A stretch of 64,000 bases of DNA from Bryopsis sp. KO-2023 (lineage: Eukaryota > Chlorophyta > Ulvophyceae > Bryopsidales > Bryopsidaceae). Positions within the stretch are counted from its first letter, which is position 1. Each line of letters begins with the position of its first letter. The notes below the pieces were generated by a model. It had not been told where the DNA came from and did not search any database. It saw only the letters and a list, made by a program, of their open reading frames with translations. The position numbers and the translations under genes are program-made. This document shows, piece by piece, positions 10,426 through 21,034 of the stretch. The stretch spans positions 4,092,001 through 4,156,000 of the forward strand of contig BSYQ01000001.1 of NCBI GenBank assembly GCA_030272585.1, given 5' to 3'.

Positions 10426-12316
10426 ATGTTTGCGCTGGGGAGGAAGAGGGTTGTCGACGTCGGCGCGTGGTTTGCAAACGTGTCCACGTCTGTGATCATC
10501 GTTTTCGTCAACAAAGTGCTGATGGGCAGCTCGGGCTACGGGTTCAAGTTCGGTGGGTGGTTTTCGCCAAAGTTGTCTCGCTACGGTTTGGGAACACTTG
10601 TCTGGAGTGGGGCTGATTGACTTCGACTGTCAACACAGCAACCACTCTGTCTGCGCTGCATTTCCTGGCGTGCACCGCCAGCATTTGGTCAGTGCAAGCA
10701 GCTGGTTTCGCGAAGTCGGTCTCGTTGCCGTGGGCAGGTGAGTCTGTCAAAGCAGTTCTGATCGGCGATCCCGACGTGCTCACCATCTCGTCGTCGTGCT
10801 TTCTCACTCTCTGTGATCTGTTCGCAGAGCGCTTGAAGTTCGCTGCGATCGCCGCAACATCCATCGCAAGCTTGAACCTGTCCCTGCTCTTGAACACCGT
10901 CGGTATTTATCAGGTGCGTCTCTTGCGTCTCTGCTTGCAGCGCCGCACAGCCGATCGTCCTGTCCCCTGCCGTGTTTTGATCGAAAGTGCTGACAATTGT
11001 TGGCAGGTTGCAAAGCTGTTGATCATCCCGTTCGTGTGTGCGGTGGAGTGGCTATGGTTGGGTCGTTCTCTCACGACGCCAGCGCTGCTGTCAGTCGTGA
11101 CGGTCGTCATAGGCGTTGCAACAGTGTGAGTGACAGAACAAAACCGCCAAAACAGCAGCCTGAAAACAGCAAATACACATTTTTCAACGTGAATGCAAGC
11201 TTCCGAACGAGAATCGACGGAGTGAGCGAAAGCGTGTGGTGATTTTTTGCTTCAGGACGGTGAACGATATGTCCGTCGGCCCTCGGGGTCTCCTCGTCGC
11301 TGCTGTTTCCGTTTTGACGAGCGGAATGCAACAGATCATGTGCGGCAGATTGCAGAACAAATGGAAAATGTCGTCCCACGAGCTCTTGTCGAACACCGCC
11401 CCCGTTCAAGTGAGTTTTTTCTTCGAAATTTGATGCCTTTGTCGATTCTGTTGGCAAACAAGGCACATTTTTTCAACAGGCGCATGCCAGGGCTGATTGC
11501 GTGGAAGCGGTTGCATCACATGTTGAAAAAGCAACACAAATTAGCAGATTCTACTCTGATTTTGACAACACTGTATTGTGTTGATTTCAATTAAGGGCAT
11601 CGCGCTCTTGATGGTGGGTCCCTTAGTTGACCATTTGACAACAGGAGCCTGGGTCCATCAGTTCATCTTCTCACAGGGTGCAATCAATCTCTTGATTGTA
11701 TCCTCGACAGTGGCAGTTGGTGTCAATCTCAGCCAATTTCTGTGCTTGGGACGATTTACAGCCCTCACCTTCCAGGTTGGTAGAGATATGACCGCATACT
11801 TTTCCACGAACTCAATCACTGTTGGTTCTGTTTCCCGGAGCCACCCCTGTTTAACATGATTGTTCATTTCAAGGTGCAACGCTCTTTTCCCTCATTTAGA
11901 ATAATTATTTACATATATAATTCACAAAACTCAATAAACTCAAAGTATTGAATTCTTGCCAGGTTCTGGGGCACTTCAAAACGATTCTGGTCTTACTTGG
12001 AGGATGGTACTTCATGGGCGAGACGATTGCCCCGAGACAGATCTGGGGGATGATGTTGGCCGTCAGTGGAATGATAGGATATGGGATTGCCAAGGCAGGG
12101 CAGGCTGCTGATAGGCCAAACTCCAACCTCAGACCTCCACCCAGACCGAAGCAAAGCAAAGCAACGCATAAACCTTTGGATGGCGGTGCCAGTGTTGACT
12201 TTTGGGGTAACGAAAATCAAGGGGATGCTGGAAACAGGCTGAACATTCATGAGTTGGAGAGGCTCATGGGAAGCGGGAATAGTCAGGTGCTCTTGGAGCA
12301 TTTTGAAAAGAAATGA
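10426..12316 (+). CDS. Golgi nucleotide-sugar transporter of the plant UDP-sugar (UUAT/URGT-type) group
   Basis: Member of the drug/metabolite transporter superfamily that exchanges a UDP-sugar for UMP across the Golgi membrane to feed wall polysaccharide synthesis. Seven exons (10426-10552, 10639-10737, 10828-10913, 11007-11125, 11256-11409, 11596-11775, 11963-12316) sum to 372 codons plus stop. About ten hydrophobic helices are present. Family landmarks in order: VIIVFVNKVLM, TTLSALHFL, SLNLSLLLNTVGIYQ, VAKLLIIPFVCAVEWL, an ELLSNTAPVQ segment, VGVNLSQFLCLGRFTALTFQ, then VLGHFKTILVLLGGW. These match the plant UUAT/URGT/UXT group; the exact sugar cannot be read from sequence. The hydrophilic C-terminal tail of about 60 residues (Pro-rich, then NRLNIHELERLMG) is longer than I expect and is probably cytosolic. 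Confidence 0.88.
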
Positions 12317-13396
12317 AGATAGAAATATGTGGAAGTAGGTAGCAATGTATGTCCGCGAAGGCTCATGGATGCAGGATGATCTGTGTGGCAGTCGTAATTG
12401 TGGGGGAAAATATACATTAGAAAGAAGTCTTATCAGGATGCTTTGCTTTATATTTGCCATTGACAAAACTTCGAGGCAAAGCATATGGGATCCTGAGTAG
12501 CAGTTAAAAAGAATCTGATGTTTTCGAAACCTTGAAATGTAAAAAGTAGGAGCTCATGGTGAAGTGGTGGTGCTTTATGTTCTTGTTTTGTTTGCTAATC
12601 AGAATTGCAATTTTTACCATCATCATCATCATCACTAAAATCATAATTGCCAAGCAAACCACCTAACACCCTGAACACTCTTGCCGTCGCCTCGGGCAAC
12701 ATGAGGCTTCTCACAGCCATGGTCACTGTTCACCGACAGATGATCTAGTCTTCGAAGGGAATCTCAATTGGGGGACACAATTTTCAAAACTGTGTCCCCC
12801 AACTCCTGATAGGCGTTGTCAAGGGACTTGTTACAACTTAGGTTTTTTCTGATGGGATTTTTTTTCAGAACTAACCCTTTAGTGGGCGCATTTCAACGAG
12901 ATGAAATGCATTAGAAGCAATAACCTTCTGGTGTGGTGATGAAAAATGGAAAGCTTGTGAAATCCCCTTACAAATTTGTGACACCCTCTAATCCCAATAA
13001 AAAATTACTTCAAACATTCGCATGTTGTGAAGTGTATATAAAATCAGCTTAAATTTGCTTTTGTTCGGTGACTTTTTCTTGCGACACAAAAAAAACACAC
13101 AGGAAGATTGGCAACACTCGTATTTTTCTTTGCTTGTTAAGAAGGGCAATAAAAAAATGACTGTCCTCTTTTTCGAAACGCTGGAGTCTCGTTAAACAGA
13201 GAATCACTTGTTCTACCCAACCCCCTCGAACTCGATCGAATCAGTCCCTCTCTTCTTAGCAACAAAATAACATTTATATGTACCTGAACCCGTAGAACCC
13301 TCTGGCCTGTGCTAAAACCCAACCCAACACCCCTCTTTCCTCGCCTCCTCTATTGTTACAAACCCCTTCTGTCACCTACCCGACTGGAACCTCCAC
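12317..13396. other. Intergenic, about 1.1 kb between convergent genes
   Basis: Contains the 3' regions of the transporter (+) and the calcium channel (-). An ATC microsatellite (CATCATCATCATCATCA) lies at about 12619-12635. A short inverted pair, TTGGGGGACACA at about 12770-12781 and TGTGTCCCCCAA at about 12791-12802, can form a hairpin. No coding exon is supported. Confidence 0.45.
12770..12802. repeat. Short perfect inverted repeat (hairpin)
   Basis: A 12-base arm followed by its exact complement after a 9-base loop in the 3' intergenic region between the convergent transporter and channel genes. It could be a processing or stability element of one of the two transcripts, or chance. No flanking target-site duplication was noted. 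Confidence 0.5.
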
Positions 13397-16300
13397 TCAT
13401 GTATTTTCCCCTGCGACCAACCCCTCACTCGCTTCAAGCGAAGAACCAGCCCTTGAGCGAGTTGGCTCAGAAACCTGTTCCACCGCTACTTTCCCTTGAC
13501 CGTAGAAATTGCCTCCCAGTAACTTGAATATTTTTTTCATCTGTGTCCACACCATGCCACCCCCTTCCTTCCTTTCGCCTGGATCAGCGATTTCGCTTGA
13601 ATCTCCATCTACTTTTGCTGAGCCTAGGAGCCCCTTGCTGGCCATCTCTTCGTTGAACCCCTCGATCACTTCTTTCATTTGGTGTCGTGCAAGGAAACCA
13701 CGCACCGCAGCTTGCACGTACAAAGCAGCGTAGAAGTGAGCAGCCGTATACTTGGGGAACTGAAGGTCGTCTGGCAGTCTGGGATACATCTTCTCGTGAA
13801 TCTTGTGTTCTTCGTCCTCTGGCAGCTGTGTTCCCGCCACTCGACCGGCGAGCGCGTGCAGAGTTTCAAGGAAATGCACTTTGTTGTTTCTGTTTGGGAT
13901 GTCGACGGACATTATGATATTTTGAATGGCGGCGGGCCCACCATTCGTCCCCCTTGTACCCAAAGGTGGGGAAAGCTCTGAGATCAGGGTGGATAATTTA
14001 ACTGTGGGAATATAGCAGGTGGCGTCAGGGTCCAGATCAGACCACACCTGAAAACAGGCAACCGTAATAGATTCAATGGTCGTGGATCGAATGCTGGTAG
14101 CTCAAGCAACCCATTTTTCTGAAAGCGCTCATCAGAGCGGCGGGAAACCGTACCTCCATGAACCAAAGCAAGTGTCCTCTTCCCACAGGCATCTCCTCAT
14201 TTTGCGATGTGGATTGGAAGTTGTCGAGAATAACAGCTATGACCAGGTTGAGCAGAATGAAAGCGCACACCACAACAAATACGCAAAAGTATAAGATCGC
14301 AGCTATCTCGTGGGGAGTGCATTTGTCCTCGTATGCATTGACGGGCAGATCACCGAGAATCGGATCCCCTTTGGAAAAATAGTGTCCGGCTGCATACGTT
14401 GTGCCATCGCTGGTCACTGTGTTTTCCTTCAGAAGAACGCAGTCCTTGGTCCTCATGCAATCGTGCATTATTCCGTTCCAAGACTCCCCCGTTGCCATCC
14501 GAAACAGCAACAGCAAAGCTTGAGGAAACGTTTCGAAATTTGCGTGCCTGTCAAGGAAGTCTCCATGGCGGATGTTTCCGAATAGGTTCATGCCCATGAT
14601 CGCAAATATGAAGAAGAAGAGGAACAACACACTTCCCACATTCACCAACGCAGGGAGAGAGTGAACCAGTGTTTGGAAAAGGGTGCGCAGCCCCTTGGCC
14701 TTGGGTATCAGACGGAACATACGTGCCACTCGAAATACTCGCAGCAACGATACAACAGGCACTTGCTCGTCAGAGGATATGTCGACAACAATCCCAATTA
14801 TCGAGAAAACCACGACTGAGAAGTCAAAAGCGTTCCATGCATCCTGCAAATCAAACAAGACAGTTCAGACACGGGAGTTCTTTCCACACGCGCCGCCACC
14901 TGCCGCCTCAAAAAAACAACTCAACATACACAGGACACACCTTGAAGTAAGTTTCTACGCCCAAAGCGAAGAGCTTCACAGCCGCCTCAATTGTGAAAAA
15001 CCCAGTGAAGGTGACCCCAGCCAGGAACAGCAGTTTCGTCCAAAACTCCGTCATATCCGCGTGCTGCATGGCCATGAAGAGGATGTTCAGCATTATCATC
15101 GCCATGACAGAGGCATCGAATTTCCTGGAGGTCACAACTTTGAAGACCTTCCTTCTGAACAGGTTCTCTGGAGGAGTGCATTGTCGATAAGGTCGTGTTG
15201 CCGCCAGCAGCTTTTGAACGTGAAGCCATTGCTCTTGTTCAGCTGTCAGCAGAAGCGATCTACCCTCTTGCTTTTGTTGCATCTCGTTGAACTGGTCACA
15301 AACGGGGATCCAACAAGGGGTTCAATTGCAGCTTGCGTCAAAAATGATTCATTTTAGAGGGCGGGAAGTGAACGATCTCGCATTGGTGCTGAAGAATATG
15401 GCTCGGGGATGAAAGGCGGCGGCTGGAGTTCCCTTACCTTGTCGATTGTGACACCAACGAACAGGTTCAGCACGAAAAACGATCCAACGATGATGAAAAG
15501 CACGAAGAAGATGCAGATGTATGGATTGTTGTTGTATACTGGCTGCTGATCGACACCCACAGCATCGATGCCATCGTACATTATCGCCATCCACATTTCC
15601 AAAGTGGCCATTTCGAAGAGGGTCAACATCGCCAACCCAATGTTATCGAAGTTGACATTTCTGTTCACCCACCTGCCCATCCAACGAGGAGATGCAATCA
15701 TTTTTGAATGTTGGTTTTTGTGAGTTCAGTTGGGGAAGCCTTTGTTGTCAGGAATCTTTGTTTTCTGTTGTGCTTGGGTTGGTGATTGTGGTTGCATACT
15801 TGTGCTGTATTTCGTAGGGTGGAACCTCCACCCCAATGCTTGAGTGATAGGCTGAAGATGTTATCGTGTGGTTGGATTCCTCACACCATTGACGATCAAT
15901 GGTTGATCCTTCCGGTAAAACTTCTGTAGCATCGATCCTCTTCCCTGACTGGTCCATACAATAGTAGTACCTACCCTACATACAGCAACAGGTTCATTTT
16001 GTCTGACGAAGCCGATCCACATGCACGTCCCATCATCTGAAAGTGAACTGATGTCAGCAATGGCTTTTTACTCACCTTCAGAAGGTTGATGCCGAGAATC
16101 CCAAAGATGAGGAAAAACAGCAAGCACACCAGAAGAACATTGAAAATCGGGGGAATGCTCTGGAACAGAGCATTGACCACGACTTTCATTCCTTCGTTCC
16201 GGCTTGCTACACGGATCGGCCTCAACGCTCGAAGCGTTCTCAAAGCCCTCAATGAAGTCAGCTGGGAGCTGTTTGGGCCCACAAGCAAGATGATCCCCAC

Positions 16301-19300
16301 CACCACGATGACAAAATCCAGCACATTCCACGGGTTCCGTAGGTAGCTGCCTTTGCCATTGAAAGCGAACCCATACACGAAAATCTTGAGCATGGCTTCC
16401 ACAGCAAACACCACCACGAAGCCTGTGTCCGCTGCTGTGAGAACACGGTTGAATGTGCTGTCTGGATCCAGAGTGGGAGAGTCCAGGGCCAAGATGATCG
16501 AAGAAGCACAGATCAGAGCAATGATCACATGCTCAAAATTTCTATGCCCCACAATCAATGCCAAGTGAAGGCGAACGGTGTTGCTCGGAGTGAACAAGAA
16601 CAAGGTCTTGCCCTCCAACGTATCTCGAATGACTTGGAGCCTGGACTGTGTTTCAGCGGAAGCCCTCGACATGTGCGACAAAGATCTAGTGACGGTGGAT
16701 TTCTTGACCTGGGGCTCGTTCCCCTGTGGCGCCTCCTCCCTTCTTTCCTCGTTCTCTTCATATGCAGCCCCTATCAAACTGTTGTAGGTCAGGGAAGCAT
16801 CTGAAATGGGCGGCAGCTCGATCTTTCCAGATTCATGCTCTTCGTCACTCTCATCAGAGGACCCCTCCGTGTCCCCACTGACCCCAGCAAAATTGTCCAG
16901 CAATATCGCTAAAAATAGATTCAGAATGATGTAGTTTCCGAGCACCACCAGCATGATGAAATACACGGCTGCCAGGTCTGTCGTTGATCGCATTCCATCA
17001 TACATGACAGCGTTCCAATCTTCCCCCGTCAGGATCTGGAAAATCGTAATCACCGACCAGAAGATGTTGTCGAAATTATGCCTGGAAACGGACGATTTCC
17101 CCACATGAGCGAGGTACTGGGTTTGACTTCCTCCCTCCTCCCCCCTGGGGAACTTCTCACAATATGCCATACTGTTGTAAGGCGCTCCTGGGGCGGACAC
17201 CCAGCTGCCCACCTCATCCGTGCTGCATCGTACGTAGCAATCATAATGCTTCGGGCAATCTTTCAAAGGATCCAGCCCGGGTGGACAGACGGCCTCCGAT
17301 CCGGCGACCGTGTCGCAGAATTGAAACTGAAATCCGAAGAGCTGCATCCCGAGCAGAGCTGTGATGAAAATGAACAGCAGAAGGATCAAGGACAGGTATG
17401 CGATCGACGCCAAACTCTTGAATATCGTGTTGATGATTTTGTTCAGCTCCTTCCAGGATCTCGCCAGCTTGAACACCCGCATCAGTCTGAATGTCCTGAG
17501 AATGGACAGCGACCCCCCAAGTCCGCTGGTGTTGGGTATGAGCGTGATCAGGATCTCAATGAGACTGGCGATCACCACCACCCCATCGAACACGTTCATT
17601 TTATCCTCTATGTAGCCCCTCAACTGCAGTCCGACCACCTTGACCACCATCTCGAACGCGAAATAGGTGGTCAGGATGAGATTCACATTCTCTGAAATGG
17701 TGCCCTGCCAATCAGGCATCCCGTGGTGCTCCGCCGCCATCACAATCGTGTTTATGACGATCAGGATCATTGTCAATATCTCGAATTTCGGGTTCTTCTG
17801 TATTCGGTAGCACCACCTCGCGATCCTGTATCGGTGGACCACCGGGATTTGAAAATCGACATCGTGTGAATAAGTCGATGATCTTCTGCCCTCCCTGCCA
17901 CACTCGTCCCCGATAAAATCGTTCTCAGCATCCGAATTGGTGAAGTAGAGATACAAGACCGCCAACGCCAGATTCACCGCGAAAAAGGACCCAAACACGA
18001 TGAGAACCGTGAAATATATCCAGACGAAAGGGCTCGATGAATCTTGAATGCTGTACATGATGTTGACCCAGCCCTCCAACGAGATGCATTGGAAAATGGT
18101 GAGCCATGCCCACAGGATGCTGTCGAAGCTGGTGATTCCGAAATTGGGGTTTCCCGTCTTGGTGCAAAACAGTCCATGAGGATAGGCTTCGCTGGGGCCT
18201 GGGCAGCTCCTTCCAGCTCCCCTGGTGCCTCCTGTCGCCAGGAAATCCCCCCCGTCCAGAGACCAGGCGATATCCGCGGTCATTTTACCACTACACACTT
18301 GATCCATCTCTTGGGACGGCACGACGTACGTGATGTTATGCAGGTTTTCTGCATCCAAATTGGACGGGTAGGCACATCTAAACATTCAAGCGCATTCACA
18401 TGTTTTATATATTTCCTTGGCTGTTCACGTAACTATAAGAGAAGAAGAAGTCACTTGGCTGGTCCAGTCTCGTTCAACATCCAAGAAAAAAAACATCAAT
18501 GCACAATGATATGTGTTGGGCCGGAGGGGATCCACTTTCCCAAACATGCTTTTTATTGAAAAAACAACAATTTGAGCATGGGCAAACCACAAATCATACC
18601 ACCCACATGATGATAATATGATGATATCTATGCCCATTGATTTGACAATTAACAAAAAAAGGCCACTCATGTTTAAGAGAAAGATTGGAAAAATGTGGAG
18701 AGGTCGGACAGGCACCGAAAAACAGGATGACAGGAGGTTCACCTGTTCTCCAGAATTCCTGCAAAAAGCTGGACCCCGACGATGCCAAAGATAAAGAAAG
18801 CAAATGCACAGAGGATCATCACATCCAAAAGCATGGGGAGAGACTTCAAAAGAGTAACCACCAAAACCTGCCATAAGAACACCACACGCACAAACACGTT
18901 AATAACAACTTTGCTATTGAACAAATCCGTCATCCACAACTGCAAACACTACCAGAAACTCCTTCTCCCTTTCAACCGCCCCCCTCCCCCGAAAAAAAAG
19001 AAAAGAAAAACAAATATATATATACTAATAAGTAACAATAATACTGATAAAAAATAAGGAAGAAAACCGATCCCTCCTCTCTGAATTTCTGCAGCTCATT
19101 TTGTTTTTTGTTTTTGGATTACCCAACAAGCATTTTTCTTTTTTAGTAATCAAAAAAAAAAGAAAAAAAAGGGGTACAAATGTTGCAGTCATTGGATTTT
19201 GTGGAGTGTCACGAGCGGCTCAATGTGCTTACCAAGCTCTCGTCCTACCCGCATGCCTTCAATGCCCGTGATCGTTCTCAAGGGACGAAATACCCTCACA

Positions 19301-20242
19301 ACACGAATGGCGGTGTAGTTCCCAAACGAAGGGAAAAACGTCAGCCAACCCAGAACCACCACAGTGAAATCCATCATGTTCCACCCTGCACGAAAGAAAA
19401 AAACAAAATCTAACCACTCATGGATCATCGAACTCGCCGTTTTTTTTCTCGAAAAACAAATCAGTAAAAACCTTGAATGAAAAACAAGCACTGAAACAAA
19501 ACTGGAGCCGAGCAGTTTGACTGATACCCTGGATATTATTATTATTCAGAACCCACCGTCTCGCAAGTAGGTCCCTGGTGCCAGGACAAACCCCATGGCT
19601 AGAATCTTTATCAGCATCTCCATCGTGAACAGAGCAAGAAACACGTATTCAAAAGGATCCAGTGCTTGACCCAGGTTCGTGTCTTTGAAGTTTGCACGTT
19701 TGCTGTCCATGGCCAAGGTTATGCAGTTGCCGATGATCAGAAGAAGGACCCCCCTCTCAAAGTACTTGGATTTCGTGATTTGGATGAGCCGCCGACGGAT
19801 GGGATTATCGATGCTGATGAAAAAGAGGGCATATTTCGGTACATCGAATGCCGCTTCCTTAACAAAAGAAAAACACACACCCAGTATTAACCAGCTCAAC
19901 CATTTTTTAATAAAGTGGAAAAACAAAACAGGGATCGTGGGTGTGAGTCAGGGTGGTTTTGACGTTTAAAAAAAATGCAGGACCTCTCCATCTGTTCAAT
20001 GATGGTAACTCCCACCCCACCTCTGAACTGCTCGTGTCTTCTATCCCCCAGATTCCAGGGTCGTCCATCCAGAGTGCTGATGCATTGGGATCCTCATCGA
20101 ATTCTGCACCTTCCGAAGCCAGGCTCCTTTCACGATGGGGTCCTGGGTGTGATGTGTTTCTTCCAGTGATTTCATCGCTTTCAATGGTGGTCGATCTTTT
20201 TCTTTGTCCGATGTGCACGATTGCTGCTTTCCCCGTCTTCAT
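13397..20242 (-). CDS. Four-domain voltage-gated calcium channel, pore-forming alpha-1-type subunit
   Basis: Ten exons join in frame to about 1,700 residues: about 20242-20021, 19857-19557, 19385-19249, 18867-18743, 18377-16076, 15975-15887, 15672-15438, 15291-14941, 14843-14154 and 14047-13397. There are four repeats of six helices. Arg-bearing S4 segments are visible: [13 protein letters not shown] (I), [16 protein letters not shown] (II), [15 protein letters not shown] (III), [16 protein letters not shown] (IV). Pore loops read ISLEGW, LTGEDW, ATLEMW and ATGESW, giving Glu at all four filter positions, the Ca2+-selective ring; Na+ channels differ. The tail has an EF-hand-like [13 protein letters not shown] segment and an IQ-like motif ([13 protein letters not shown]), a likely calmodulin site. 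The start ATG follows an in-frame stop. The fifth exon alone covers the repeat I pore to repeat III S5. Related channels drive flagellar and wounding responses in algae; location here is unknown. Confidence 0.93.
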
Positions 20243-20669
20243 TGCACTGAATGAATGCCCTTTTCAGCATCCTGGGTTCGAAACAGCAGAGTGGGGAGAT
20301 CAGCAACAACAAGAAGCGTTTTTTTTTCTTATTTTTTTGAGGTTTCGTGGCCCACATCAAATTCAATCTCCATTTTTTGGTAAATACACTCATTCACCAT
20401 ATTAAACCCAAATCTTAATTTTCTTAGAGGCCTCCAATCCAACAGTCATGGACTCTTGGTAAGTTTGGGTGCATGGGGTTAAGTTTTTCTGGGGGTGAAC
20501 CCGCCATGGATCGCTGTCTTTTTTAGCCCAACAACAATGGATATCGACCCAGATGAGCTCGGACGCGGGATATTCTGCATTCGATTCTTTCTTATAAGAT
20601 GCCACAAACTCTGAACAAAACTCGACTTAGGGTTTTCGCCCCCTCGCCGTCTGATCATTTTTCGGACGA
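20243..20669. other. Upstream region of the calcium channel gene
   Basis: About 430 bp between the channel start (-) and a possible small gene (+). T-runs are near 20323 and 20520. Short open frames on both strands have no recognisable content. It likely holds the promoters of both genes. Confidence 0.4.
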
Positions 20670-20998
20670 ATGCAGAGCAACTCCTACCCATTCGCGAACG
20701 CTCTGGTTTCTTTTTTTTTTTTTTCGTGATTCGTGTCTAGGCCGAGTTAGCTGACGAGCGTGGGGGCGTCAAGTTCCCTCAATATCTGCCGGCCAACGGT
20801 TTGCTCTTAGTGCTCAACAACGAAACGGCCACGTCATCAACTCTAGAAAAAGGCGTCGAATTCGGCAGCGGAGACAGAAATCCTCAACCCCGCTCGAGCG
20901 AGATCAAGAAGTTCATGCACAACAGGAGTTCGGTCAAAATCTTACATAATCCAGTCCTGAATTCACACAAGGTTGAATCTGCAACACCTACAACTTAA
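20670..20998 (+). CDS. Possible small two-exon gene, function unknown
   Basis: An ATG at 20670 opens a short exon (MQSNSYPFANAL) that ends at a GT followed by a T-rich 30-40 base stretch and a TAG acceptor near 20740. The next exon continues in frame (AELADERGGVKFPQYLPANG...) to a stop at 20998, about 95 residues in all. The second exon has coding-like composition and an SSEIKKFMHNRSSVKILHNP segment, but no family comes to mind. The intron would be unusually short. It ends 37 bases from the PEX1 stop codon on the other strand. It may be a fragment of a longer gene or not a gene. Confidence 0.35.
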
Positions 20999-21034
20999 CC
21001 CACATTTTCCTACTACTCATTCCCCTGACCCATA

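Noticed and set aside
18425-18874. 149-codon open frame within the calcium channel gene
   Set aside because: It is intron plus an out-of-frame reading of the repeat I S5 exon; the correct frame is [16 protein letters not shown].
13397-20242. Possibility that the channel is a sodium channel or NALCN
   Set aside because: All four filter positions are Glu; Na+ channels use DEKA-type and NALCN EEKE-type rings.
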